A model generated the notes under the pieces. The model searched no databases and was not told the DNA's origin. It was given only the letters and a program-made list of their open reading frames with translations. Positions 19,904-29,919 of a stretch of 64,000 bases of DNA are shown piece after piece. Made by a program: the position numbers and the translations under genes. How positions within the stretch are numbered: the stretch's first letter is position 1; every line of letters starts with the position of its first letter. This DNA comes from Biomphalaria glabrata (taxonomy: Eukaryota > Mollusca > Gastropoda > Planorbidae): positions 4,104,783 through 4,168,782 of the forward strand of contig NC_074719.1 of the NCBI RefSeq assembly GCF_947242115.1, given 5' to 3'.

Positions 19904-21757
19904 TTACCCTAGTTCAAGCTTTATTTTGTTTAGCCTTTGGTTCTGCTTTATCAATGATTGTATTTCATCCACTTGTCTAATGTCAAGATTCTTCAACACT
20001 GAAATGTAGTCAGTAGCTCTGTCCAGGATTCGCTGCCTAGGGGCATAATTATCGTTCGCAATGCATGGAACTTGACTTTTCAACATGGCGTAAAGACTGC
20101 TCAATTCTTTTCGCCTTTGTCTCTCCATTTCATTCAGCCAATATTGTTTTACCGAGTACCTTAACGGAGGATAAATTCCATTGGTGCCATTGTCGGTTTC
20201 AGGAACAAGAGGTAGATCAGCCATTGTAAAAAAGTTATTTGACGTAGTAGGAACTTTGCTAACACTTTCTGTTGCAGCGTACTTTCGTGTTCGACCTCTT
20301 TTGTTGACGAATAAAGGGGTCAATCTTTTTTGAACAATTGTATTGGTAATAGGTGTAGGATGTTTCTTAGAATCTTGCTCTGCTGAGGCCGAGATGGCAT
20401 ACTTTCGTGGTCTACCTCTTTTTTTGACAGTTGTTGGAGTACATTCCCTCTGAAGAATGGTACTGGTGACAGATGCAGGATGTTTAATAGAATCTTGTTC
20501 TGCTGATGTAGAGATGGCAGACTTTTGTGAATTACCTCTTTTGTTGACAGTTGTTGGAGTACATTCCCTCTGAAGAATGGTACTGGTGACAGATGCAGGA
20601 TGTTTAATAGAATCTTGTTCTGCTGATGTAGAGATGGCAGACTTTTGTGAATTACCTCTTTTGTTGACAGTTGTTGGAGTACATTCCCTCTGAAGAATGG
20701 TACTGGTGACAGATGCAGGATGTTTAATAGAATCTTGTTCTGCTGATGTAGAGATGGCAGACTTTTGTGAATTACCTCTTTTGTTGACAGTTGTTGGAGT
20801 ACATTCCCTCTGAAGAATGGTACTGGTGACAGATGCAGGATGTTTAATAGAATCTTGTTCTGCTGATGTAGAGATGGCAGACTTTTGTGAATTACCTCTT
20901 TTGTTGACAGTTGTTGGAGTACATTCCCTCTGAAGAATGGTACTGGTGACAGATGCAGGATGTTTAATAGAATCCTGTTCAGCTGATGTAGAGATGGCAG
21001 ACTTTTGTGAATTACCTCTTTTGTTGACAGTTGTTGGAGTACATTCCCTCTGAAGAATGGTACTGGTGACAGATGCAGGAAGTTTAATAGAATCCTGTTC
21101 TGCTGATGTAGAGATGGCAGACTTTTGTGAATTACCTCTTTTGTTGACAGTTGTTGGAGTACATTCCCTCTGAAGAATGGTACTGGTGACAGATGCAGGA
21201 TGTTTAATAGAATCCTGTTCTGCTGATGTAGAGGTGGCGGACTTTCGTGGTCGACCTCTTTTTTTGACAGTTGTTGGGGAATGTCCTATCTGAAGAATTG
21301 TACTGGTTAAAGATGCAGGAAGTATCTTATAATCATGTTCTGTTAATGTAGAGATGGCGGACTCTGTAAAGAATGAGTTGCTTTCTGAAGAATGAGATAC
21401 AAAAGATGATTCTGATGATGTGGAAATAGCTATCGATGGTGGTTGAGGAGATTCAGGGTGTGTTTTTGTGCCAGAGTTTGGAGACAAAAGTGTGTTTTCA
21501 CCAACGTATGGTTTTAAGGACTCAGCTCTGCTGGCTGTAATCGCCTGCTTTCGAGAAGACAGCTTCATGGCATAATCGTGCATAATGCTGATGATATTTT
21601 TTATAAACTCTGAGTCCAGGTTTTGTTTCTTTGACATTGATCCGTATCTTGATACAATTTCAGCTTTTTGTTTTTTAGTGACATGACCACTGCGGCTGAG
21701 TTTGTTTTGGTACCGTAACATCATATCGAATTCATGTTCAGAAGGTATTTCCGAATC
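19904..21757 (-). CDS. Myc/Max-like bHLH-leucine-zipper protein with AT-hook-type repeat array
   Basis: Probable nuclear DNA-binding protein. The frame is open from an acceptor (attgttctttag, exon from 21757), reading DSEIPSEHEFD before MMLRYQNK at 21724, so the true start is probably in an unseen upstream exon. Numbering from that Met gives 606 residues. About 1-121 are Ser/Thr-rich. 122-481 are nine repeats of exactly 40 residues, each ending in an AT-hook position. Repeats 1 and 8 end RGRPRK, repeat 9 ends RGRTRK and repeats 2-7 end RGNSQK. About 531-580 form a bHLH (NEMERQRRKEL, a loop with NDNYAPRQ, then ILDRATDYISVLK) very close to Myc. A short zipper follows (L-Q-L-L-L at heptad spacing). 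The basic region keeps ERQRR but has Leu where Myc/Max have the E-box-contacting His. The stop lies in ctaggGTAAGA, a good donor, so the protein may continue in another exon. Confidence 0.85.
   Translation of the reverse strand, partial: DSEIPSEHEFDMMLRYQNKLSRSGHVTKKQKAEIVSRYGSMSKKQNLDSEFIKNIISIMHDYAMKLSSRKQAITASRAESLKPYVGENTLLSPNSGTKTHPESPQPPSIAISTSSESSFVSHSSESNSFFTESAISTLTEHDYKILPASLTSTILQIGHSPTTVKKRGRPRKSATSTSAEQDSIKHPASVTSTILQRECTPTTVNKRGNSQKSAISTSAEQDSIKLPASVTSTILQRECTPTTVNKRGNSQKSAISTSAEQDSIKHPASVTSTILQRECTPTTVNKRGNSQKSAISTSAEQDSIKHPASVTSTILQRECTPTTVNKRGNSQKSAISTSAEQDSIKHPASVTSTILQRECTPTTVNKRGNSQKSAISTSAEQDSIKHPASVTSTILQRECTPTTVNKRGNSQKSAISTSAEQDSIKHPASVTSTILQRECTPTTVKKRGRPRKYAISASAEQDSKKHPTPITNTIVQKRLTPLFVNKRGRTRKYAATESVSKVPTTSNNFFTMADLPLVPETDNGTNGIYPPLRYSVKQYWLNEMERQRRKELSSLYAMLKSQVPCIANDNYAPRQRILDRATDYISVLKNLDIRQVDEIQSLIKQNQRLNKIKLELG
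20281..21360 (-). repeat. Coding tandem repeat, 9 x 120 bp
   Basis: Nine in-frame units without any insertion or deletion. Six units (20521-21240) differ from each other at only a few bases, while the two outermost units are clearly diverged. The core of a unit reads STSAEQDSIKHPASVTSTIL, then QRECTPTTVNKRGNSQKSAI. This is the pattern of recent unequal crossing-over with old edges. Confidence 0.97.
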
Positions 21758-21762
21758 TAAAG

Positions 21763-22137
21763 AACAATAGAAAAAATGTTATCATGAATAAATGTCTATA
21801 AAAATAATGCTATTTTATCAATTTCAGAATCAGTGCAAGAGTCATCTATCCTTTAACGATTGTAGGACAGAGCACTGTACTAAAATAATGCCAAAAATCT
21901 TGTTTATTTGGTGCACATTTGGTGCACATTTGGTCATTATCTTCACACATAAAACATGCACATCACAGATGATCACTACTACGAAAGGAAGAGAGGTGCA
22001 ACACACTAGTAAGCTCAAATAACAAAGAAACAAATCTAACAAATTTTTAGTTAGCCTACACTTATTGGAAATTTTCATGCTAAAAGTTGTTAAGTGTATT
22101 GTATTTTGATTTCTCATTTAAATGTAAGCAAGTAAAG
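21763..22137. other. No gene recognised; upstream of the bHLH exon
   Basis: Short frames exist on both strands without recognisable content. It is presumably intron of the bHLH gene. A duplicated ttggtgcacattt occurs at about 21908-21932. Confidence 0.4.
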
Positions 22138-22378
22138 TAAAGTTCCCCTTTCAGACCTTGTGAACTATAGGACAGATGATGTAAAAAGGTCATCTGTTTC
22201 TGTGGCCAATGTTAAAGAGGGTGTCATGTGGCCAGCACAACAACCAACCGCCTTCGCTAAACCCAACTAATGTCAGGTCCCCATTATAGCTGGGTGGAGT
22301 CAGAGGCACCCAAAGATCTTGAAATTAAAAATCAAAGTCTTCAACAGGTTTCGAACCATCATTTAACAGTGAGGTGCT
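22138..22378 (-). mobile_element. SINE family B, minus-strand sense
   Basis: In the plus direction it reads gttcccctttcagaccttg, ggcagatgatgtaaaaaggt, gtggccaatgtta, gtgtcatgtggccagcac and gagtcagaggcacccaaaga, ending near the inverted tRNA-like head. Related copies lie at 26810, 29920, 32366, 32778, 38150, 49926, 55735 and 56205. Confidence 0.75.
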
Positions 22379-22859
22379 AAAATAGTTGTTTTAAAAAAAT
22401 GTATACTAAATCTATACGTCCATATATTGTACACCAAAAAAAAGTATTTTAAGGATTTACCTCCATTTTATTAAAATCTCTAGTTAAATTACACAGATTC
22501 TTTGCCCATTAGCTTGATGGTACATGAATAAGAAGCAAATCTACTATGTCTAGGAGAAGATGTTAAACTTTTTTTCAGCCTTTGAGATATTTTTTTTTCA
22601 TTGTACTTTGCTCATTAAAATATTGGAAGAAGCTGTATACAAAACAATAGTAGAGAGTATTGACTTTTGACATGACATTGAAATGTTGTACATTTTTTTT
22701 CTTTTTTTCATAAATTATGATATATGAAATAAAAGAAACTTCTATTATGCACATTTAATATTTTTCAGCTATATGATGATTTTGCATAACAACTAATGCG
22801 TATGTTAGGCTGGTCTGGGTTTAGTGAATCCTTACATTATAGTATTTTTTTCAACTTGA
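22379..22859 (-). other. ZF-2 downstream region; trace of lost finger 1
   Basis: Just past the ZF-2 stop, minus-strand sequence at about 22812-22860 still aligns with ZF-3 finger 1 coding DNA (atcaagttgaaaaaaa, then aatgt, then ttcactaaacc). Similarity then ends. The rest is AT-rich and shows no fingers. Confidence 0.55.
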
Positions 22860-22982
22860 TTAAAGAATCTCTTTACCTAAGACAGTTTCATTAGAATGGT
22901 TGCCAACTATTTGATCTTGTATGATATCAATGAGCACATTTAGTTCTGAAGTAATTTCCTTTTCTTTCTCAATGGCCTCCAG
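22860..22982 (-). pseudogene. ZF-2 exon 3: linker only, finger array lost
   Basis: It is the equivalent of the finger exon of the paralogues. It starts after an acceptor (ttttttaaacag) and reads LEAIEKEKEITSELNVLIDI, then QDQIVGNHSNE and VLGKEIL, and stops. In ZF-3 the same linker continues GKEIPNSCDQVEKK into 15 fingers. Here a 5-base deletion relative to ZF-3 brings in the stop, and the fingers are gone. With exons 1 and 2 the locus could encode a finger-less protein of 176-186 residues. A pseudogene and a short regulator are both possible. Confidence 0.75.
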
Positions 22983-23569
22983 CTGTTTAAAAAAAAAAAA
23001 AGGTACATTAATCCTATCAGGCCTTTTGGTCTGATTATGAGCATTACAATTGACAACTTTAATAATAAAATGAACATTATCATTTAGATTATTGAATGTA
23101 CTTTTAAAAAATATTAATAGTAAATGAAATAGAAAAAGAAATTTAGGAATTTTTAGGAACAGAAAAAAGTTGTTACCACATTGTTTTACAACAGTAATTT
23201 GGTAATTCAGCACACCTAATGCAGAAACTGATACTAGAAATCTGCACCATTTAGGTATAAAAAACAAAACACAATGTTTTTGTAGAAAATAATATAAAAA
23301 ACATGACTGCCATTATAAAGAAAAATGGTGGCAGAGGTTAATGTGATTTTACTTAAGTTAAAGAGTTTCAAATCAGTAAGAATTTTAGAGTTCTTAGCAA
23401 TATTTTGTCAAAAAAACAAAAAAAATAATTAGCTTTTACAAATTGTATCATTACTGTAGTACAAGCATCTCATATTTGGTCTTCATAGGGTAACTCTCTC
23501 TGCACCTGACTATAGAAAATAAAAAAAAAATATATATTACTGAAGTTTTGGTATGGGTTCCATGATTTT

Positions 23570-23690
23570 AGATTGGGAAACGTAAAGGTGTGTGGTCCTA
23601 GTGCTGGCCACATGACACCCTGCTCATTAACTGTCGATCAAAGAAACTGATGACCTTAAGATCATCCGCTCTGAAAGGGGAACTTTTTTT
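23570..23690 (+). mobile_element. SINE family B, partial (3' part)
   Basis: It has gctggccacatgacaccctg, then actgatgaccttaagatcatc and ctctgaaaggggaac. It matches the tail half of family B in sense orientation and lies in ZF-2 intron 2. Confidence 0.65.
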
Positions 23691-23989
23691 CTTTCACTGA
23701 GCATATTCAATAACTCTATAGGGTTAGGGTTTATTTTTATTTAAGAATAATATTTAGAGTTAGTTTTTGGGCTTCTTATTCTAATGTTTATTCTTATGTA
23801 CATTAATAGTTTTTTTCTTGTTTATTTTGCTAGTTTTAAATATGCTGCATATTATTGCCTACATTGTAGCACTTACTAAACATCTTTTTGGCCTGTTAAT
23901 TCTAGTATTCATGATATTCATACTTGTTTGAACAAGTTTATGGGTAATATATTGTTTTTGAAATTTTTCTAAACCGAATCACAAAGATC

Positions 23990-24185
23990 TTTCTTCAGGG
24001 AACAGAACTAAGAAAAAAAGAAGAGGAAGACAGAGGAAGTGATGGGAAGACAGAATGGCCAGGCCTGTCATTGAATGAAATTCTATCCAAGGCAAAGGAC
24101 AGAGAGGAATGGAGAAAGACGGTTGACAGATCTTGAGTGGTGCCCCAACGGTTCAACGGACTAAGGGATAGGTGAAATGAAGCAT
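23990..24185 (+). mobile_element. LINE ORF2 C-terminal fragment (EEWRKTVDRS family)
   Basis: The plus strand reads RGRQRK and KRWED, then LSLNEILSKAKDREEWRKTV and DRS, with frame breaks. It is the same family as 110-330 and 25160-25340. It lies in ZF-2 intron 2 in antisense orientation. Confidence 0.7.
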
Positions 24186-24249
24186 AGTCCCCCATCTTTT
24201 TTTTAATGGCCATTTTCAATGGAATGGCCCCGATTATAGCCCTAACCAC

Positions 24250-24322
24250 ACCATGAATTGAAGTGTTCCACTAAATACTCAGAATGTGCAAAGTGTTCAG
24301 TTAAATAAAAAGTTTGGGATAC
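24250..24322. mobile_element. hAT-type terminal fragment
   Basis: It reads agaatgtgcaaagtgttcag and aaaaagtttgggatacactg. The same block occurs at 29145-29193 (gaatgcgcgaagtgttcc, gtctgggaaacactg). Ends of the form CAGTGT-TCCCA-AC are typical of hAT elements. The other end is not identified. Confidence 0.5.
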
Positions 24323-24555
24323 ACTGAGCTATAATAAAGAGAAAGAAAAAAAAAAGTGTGAACTTAACGAATTGAGAGATAAGACAAATAGGTTTAGAAT
24401 CAAAATATCTATTAAAAAAAAATTGGCCTTAAGAACTAGTGAGTTCTAACTTTCATTTGAGTCATAAATAAATGACAAATCCTACCACTAGCATATCTTC
24501 CTCATAGTCATTTTAATACAAAAGATACTTAGGGTAGATTATGATATCTATTTAC

Positions 24556-24726
24556 CTGACTCACTGAGACTTCTGAAGCAAGGGTGTGACTAGATGGAAT
24601 GAAATTTGGCATAATGATAGGTAGATTGTTGCTTATTTTCATTGACATTGCCAAGAGTCTTGAAACTAAGCAGCATGGTTTAGATCTATCTTTAAAATTT
24701 GTTGCTTCTGTCTCTTTTGTATTTTC
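24556..24726 (-). CDS. ZF-2 exon 2
   Basis: 57 codons between an acceptor (tgtcttacag) and donor (agtcag|gtaaat), phase 0 on both sides. It reads ENTKETEATNFKDRSKPC and ends HTLASEVSVSQ. It matches ZF-4 exon 2 along its length, but the IKQE motif has become TKET. The open frame in a copy that lacks fingers suggests either recent finger loss or retained function. Confidence 0.75.
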
Positions 24727-25159
24727 CTGTAAGACAAAAAAAAAAAATCAGTAACCACTTAGGGAAATAATATACCGGTAATCACATTAATAATAATATA
24801 ATCAGAAATAAATATATATCGGTAAGGTACTCTTGGAAGTGTCCAAAAAGGTTTGAGATAAATCCCTCGAAAGGCTTTTATCCAGTGGCCAGGATTGCAA
24901 GTTAACTCTTCACCAACCTCCTTGTCAGGAGGCCCCCCAAAAACAAAGTGATCATTTCTTCACACCTCTTTTTCATGAGACACGACTCTTTAAGCTATCA
25001 TCATAGGTTCCTTCCCCTATGCAAAGGTCAAAGGCTGAGCCCATTAGGAAACTCTCCATATTCCTATAAGTTACTAGCTGCTCCTTGAATATTTTTAATA
25101 ATTTTAAACAAAAATTAAGTTATATACCGGTATGCTCTTCAAATATAATATGTCTAAAA

Positions 25160-25340
25160 GATGCAGGGCTCGCAATGGCCTTCCTTCAGGGAACAGTACC
25201 AGGAAAAAGAAGAAGAGACAGAGAAGGAGATGGTAAGACAACATAAAAGAAACATTTTATTCAGGGCAAAAGACATAGGGGAATGAAAGAAGGATGTTGA
25301 CATTATGTGTAGTGCTAATGGTTAAACAGACAAAAAGAAA
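25160..25340 (+). mobile_element. LINE ORF2 C-terminal fragment, decayed
   Basis: The plus-strand sequence aggaaaaagaagaagagaca, then attcagggcaaaagacatag and a gttgaca stretch correspond to the RGRQRKRW...KAKDREEWRKTVD block of 23990-24185. It is more diverged and lies in ZF-2 intron 1. Confidence 0.6.
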
Positions 25341-25471
25341 TGGAGGTGTACAAATTAAAACTAATTTATACTAAAGCTCTTATTAATCAGGAAGAAATAT
25401 ATGCAAAAGTTAGATAAATTATTCTATTTTAATGTGTTTGTTGTCATGTATTTAAGGAAACATTGGCCTAC

Positions 25472-25738
25472 CTCATGCCCAAGATTTAACTTAGAAGATT
25501 TTTCAATGTAAAAGTTTTCTAACTGCTGTGTATACAAGTCTGAATTATCGTCTATCATCTCATTTTTTATCCTGGAGATTACAAAGTCTTGATCGTCACA
25601 TGATCGTGCTAACAAATCTGTTTCCTCTATTTCTTCTATTTCCTCTTTCACATGTGTTAAAAGATTGTTCAATTCACCAGTAAAATCAGGCTTTGTCTGA
25701 GTCATCATAAAGGTTTCATAGGTCTCTGTTTCAGTCAA
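25472..25738 (-). CDS. ZF-2 exon 1: acidic N-terminal module
   Basis: 89 codons from MTETETYE, or 79 from the MMTQTKPDF that aligns with the start of the other paralogues. It ends KLNLGHE before a donor (gtaggc). It contains THVKEEIEEIEE and RIKNEMIDD, two psi-K-x-E motifs. An acceptor (tttactacag, exon from 25752) precedes it and is matched in ZF-4, so an upstream non-coding exon is likely. The module is fully open although this locus has lost its fingers. Confidence 0.8.
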
Positions 25739-25755
25739 TGATACTAATATTCCTG

Positions 25756-26809
25756 TAGTAAAAAAAAATCAATGTCAATCAATAATCAATAATGTACTTT
25801 AAGCACAAAAAACTTTCACAAGTACAAAAAAAAACCCAACATATTTGTTAAATTCTGAAATTTGTTTAGAGAGATTGAACATTGATAACACATGCAATAA
25901 AAACTTTCTTAACAGGTTGTACAAATGGATAAATGTCCTAGCATTATGTCATTGCAAAATATAATGAAAAAAAAAATGGACATGAAAGACAAAGGGGAAC
26001 TTTTTAGCCTGCCAGATCTGCCTACCTAAAAAAGTCCTAATGCGTAATATTGATGGTCAAAATGTGTATTTTGGCACCAGAAAGTGTAACACTTGCGCTA
26101 TCGACCATTATGCCAAATGTAATAATATATATGCCTATAGTATAGATAGACAGACATAGATCTATAATTTAAATCAAATCTGTGTTAAACTGTCACTAGT
26201 AAATTTAGAATCTAGATTCTAGTAGTTGCAGAGCTCTATTAGTAGGCCTACCTCTAGCTAGAGTCTAGATCTACCTAGCTACTAAGTAACTAATACAACA
26301 TAAATTTACATTAATTTCTCATACTAGACAGTTTAGTTTCTATAATGCCTAGAATCTAGTAATGGAGATCTGGTCTAGAATCTAGATCTAGAGGTCGAGT
26401 AGATACCAGAAAAAGACAAGTAGATCTAGATAGATCTAGACTTAGACCTAGTCATTGCACTTCTTTCTACATTGATTAGATCTAGTCATTTGGCCTAACA
26501 GTAGGCAGGTCTGAGCCTCCTTCAGCTGTAGAAGGACTATTGTTCATCTCAAGAACACTTTTTCATGTGACTGTGGACAAGACTAACCATTATAGTGTGC
26601 CTGAACACTGACCTGCAGTGTTGCAAACTGTGGAGCTTTAGGTTGGGATATCACAGGTCAGTGGGGGAGGCCTACAATAATGATCTGTCTCGGTGTGGAG
26701 CCCTATAAAACTACATAAAAGAGCAAAGCTGAGCAATTGGTGCCTAAACCACTAAACTTTGGGCAGGAAGGGTTCATCAGCCTTGGCTGGCTACACACTT
26801 AAAGTAAAA
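25756..26809. other. ZF-2 upstream region, partly TCTAGA-rich
   Basis: 26130-26500 is dense in TCTAGA/AGATCT. 26510-26760 is somewhat GC-richer and unclassified. No gene is supported. Confidence 0.45.
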
Positions 26810-27070
26810 AGTTCCCCTTTCAGACCATGCTGTCTATAGGGCAGATGTTGTTATGGTCATCTGTTTCTTTGGCCAACAGTTAACGATGTTGTTATATCGC
26901 CAGCACAATGACCAACTGCCTTAACTTCCTCCAACTTAAGTCGGGTACCCATTAGAGTTGGGTGTACTCAGATGCGCCCTAAAAATCCTGAAGTTCAAAA
27001 TCGCAGTCTTCACCAAGATTCAAACCCAGGTTCGGAAGCTAAGCGCTTAACCACTCAGCCACCGTACCTG
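26810..27070 (-). mobile_element. SINE family B, near full length
   Basis: From gttcccctttcagaccatgc through ttaacgatgttg and ccagcacaatgaccaactgc to ttcaaacccaggttcggaag and cttaaccactcagccaccg. The inverted head reads as ggtggctgagtggttaagcg, a clear tRNA-like start. Confidence 0.8.
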
Positions 27071-27359
27071 CCCATTCAGGAGAAGAAAAACTTTGAATTC
27101 AAACCTCTGCTGCATTGTGGTTCTACCCAAACACAGAACAGACTCTAAGAGCCAATCCTAGTGAAAAATCTGAGGCAGTGAGCTTTTTGAAAGTCCCTTT
27201 AAGTTCTAGTAAAAAAAATAAATTCTTTTCATATTAGTGGAAGAAATTCTAAGAATTGTAAGTATGAAAAGCATATATATCCTAAAACTGGATGTTGTTG
27301 ACACATACCGAGAGTGTGGAGGTAAGTATTTTATCAATAACTCTTTGATTAAAAAAAAG

Positions 27360-27490
27360 GAGGTGTGGTGGCTGAGTGGTAAAGCGCTTGGCTCTCGAAC
27401 CGACGAGTCCAGGGTTTACATCTTAGGGAAGATTTTTCATTTTGGGAACTTAAGCCATCTCTGAGTTCACCCAGCTCTAGAGATCATAAT
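27360..27490 (+). mobile_element. tRNA-derived SINE, family D, copy 1
   Basis: Head gtggtggctgagtggtaaag cgcttggctctcgaaccgac, B-box-like gtccagggtttacatc, then gggaagattttt and a tctctgagttcaccc stretch. It is similar to the head of family B, but the body differs. Confidence 0.65.
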
Positions 27491-28620
27491 GTCTAATTAT
27501 ATATATATATATAGTATTTAAGTAAGAATTTAGTCTAATATAGACCTAGATTATATATAGATCTATAACTAAATCTAGATGATCTACATCTATATTTTTA
27601 TTTTTAGATGACTAGATTCTAGATCTAGAATTTAGATCAGAAGATCTAGAATCTAGATGATTTATGTTGACCATTATGATGTATATACTACATCTATTTC
27701 TATATATAGATTCTAGATCTCATCTAGATCTAGATTTCTATTTTATGCTGAATTTCTAGTTCTAGAAAATAAGATCTAGCTAGATCTACCAAACTAGATA
27801 TATGAGAAATAGAATCTCAATCTGAGTGGTAAAGCTCTTGGCTCTCGAACCGAGGAGTCCAGGGTTTACATCCTTGGGAAGATTTATAATTTTGGGATCT
27901 TAAGCTTAAGCCTAAGACAGGACGTCTCTGAGTTCACCCATCTCTAGAGATCATAAAATCTATTCTAGATTATTCTAGATCATAGAATATCGATGAATAT
28001 AATGACTATTTAATACTATTCTATATATTATATAATACAGTAAGTAAGAATCTTGTCAATCTAGTGACTTTTCTAGTCCTCTAAATATATATATATATAT
28101 ATTTTATATATCTACTTCTAGTCATTCTAGATGTCGATATATTATTATAGAATAATAATAATAATATGACACTGGACTCATTGGTGAGTGATTATGACTA
28201 AATCTACTATCTAGACTAGATGATCTTGCATTCTTGGGGCTACATCTAGAAATTTATTTTTAGATGACTAGATTCTAGATCTAGACTAGTCACTAGATCT
28301 AGAAACTAGGACTAGACTAGATCAGTAGATCTAGAATCTAAATCTAGTCTAGATGATTAAGATTTCACTTTTTATGTTGACCATTATCATATGATTATCA
28401 TTATCATCATTGATTATGAAATTATGGGAATATGGATAGTCCAGGATACTTCATTGTTGACATTATGATTTCATTATCATGATTATGGGGATCATCCGTT
28501 CATAGATCTAGTATACTATTACTAGATTATACTAAATTATAGATAGATCTATATTATGCATACTGATCTAGAAATCTAGATCTACTCTATAAAAAGATGT
28601 AGGGCACTACCCGGTACTGC
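27491..28620. repeat. TCTAGA/AGATCT-dense AT-rich tract
   Basis: Short palindromic words (tctaga, agatct, ctagat) recur dozens of times, with (TA)n stretches at about 27495 and 28085. No unit length is fixed. A second SINE-D copy interrupts it at 27822-27985. The same kind of sequence is seen at 12700-12890, 26130-26500 and 43500-43930. Confidence 0.7.
27822..27985 (+). mobile_element. tRNA-derived SINE, family D, copy 2
   Basis: ctgagtggtaaagctcttgg ctctcgaaccgaggagtcc, then gggaagatttataattttgg and ctctgagttcacccatctct. It is about 460 bases from copy 1, with similar flanks, so it may be part of a local duplication. Confidence 0.65.
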
Positions 28621-28814
28621 ATCATGCGTGATGTCTGATGAGATGCCTTGTTGTTGATGTTACAAATTTATTAAAATAAATTAAAGTCGATTCACTCCCT
28701 TGTTTTTTTAAGGACCTATCATTTACTTTTTCTTCGTGAGAGCTCGCCTTGTGTCAACTAAGGTGTTTTAGATAAGTTAGGATAAGTTATAAACTATTAT
28801 TATAGTATTATACA

Positions 28815-28900
28815 TGATTCATGGGCGTAGCCAGGATCTATTTTCGGATAAGGTTTTGTGGAGGGGGCAACATTTTTTTCAGTGTCTTTTTTTTTGCACA
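28815..28900 (+). repeat. GGGCGTAGCCAGGATC repeat, copy 1
   Basis: catgggcgtagccaggatct followed by a G-rich stretch. A second copy, tgggcatagccaggatcttt with G-rich sequence, is at 36246-36330. This is probably a transposon end, but the partner end is not identified. Confidence 0.5.
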
Positions 28901-29139
28901 CACACATTTACATTATATATTACATGTTCATTATAGCTAGTTATTTTCTTCGGTGGCATTTTGTATCATAGAACAGACTGTTTCTGGAGGTAGTGGAATG
29001 ATAGTAGGGTCTGTAAACCATTATGTACCATACTGTGCTCCGCCAGGGCTGAAAAGGTGTTACACGAACTACTGGAATGATTAACTACTAAGCTGTCACG
29101 TGAATTTATCTCTTTAAAAAATAAGCAAACTCTTCCGTT

Positions 29140-29193
29140 AAACCCTCAGAATGCGCGAAGTGTTCCATTAAAGAAAAAGTCTGGGAAACACTG
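29140..29193. mobile_element. hAT-type terminal fragment
   Basis: agaatgcgcgaagtgttcca and aagtctgggaaacactg, matching the end at 24250-24322. Confidence 0.5.
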
Positions 29194-29919
29194 GTGCATA
29201 CCATTCAGTTTAACAGCAAGGTGGTCTGGGGTAGCGACGTGATTTCCCTCAGCCGGGTATGGGGCGGAGACAAAAATGCATTTTCTAAGATGTCTACAGC
29301 ACAATATAGAAATAGGTCAAATATTTAATTACCTATGCAATAATATGCACTTTATAAACGGAGTAGCGACTTGTAGAAAAACAGGTCAATGAGTGAAATG
29401 TTTAATTAATCCAATGTAAGGTTTGCTTGAACCTTAAACTGATGTAGTTTGCCTTTTGTTTTTAAGCTGTGGCTTAAATTCTCGTATATTTTCTTCATTA
29501 ATGGAGTTCAGTAACTGGGAGATTGAATATCAACCCCCCCCCCCTATTCCAAATGGCTAGAATGTGATTACTATTGCTTATTTTATTTTTAGGGAGGGTG
29601 GGTGAGCCTCACCTTTTATTGGAATCTGGTGACAGGAAACGACTTAGATTTTTTTTTTAAATTGATGGAATTTGTCATAGTTTTACTATACTACCCCTCG
29701 TTACGATTCGGTATTGTTGTTTTGCTTTAGATTTTATTTTTGTGGGAGCGTTATGGAGTGTGTGTGTTTCTATGATGTCGGTGAGAAGAAGTTTGCGATT
29801 GGTTGGTGGCAATGATCAACGATGCAAGATAAGCAGTAGGCCTACTGTCGTAAGCTGTTTTGTGTACATCGGAAAAGTCCAGGATGCCAGAGTGTAAAGA
29901 TGTTAGGTTTTGTTTGGGC

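Noticed and set aside
27360-27435. A functional tRNA gene
   Set aside because: The head looks like a tRNA with A- and B-box-like parts, but it continues into a SINE body, the acceptor stem does not close, and the same head recurs in other SINE copies.
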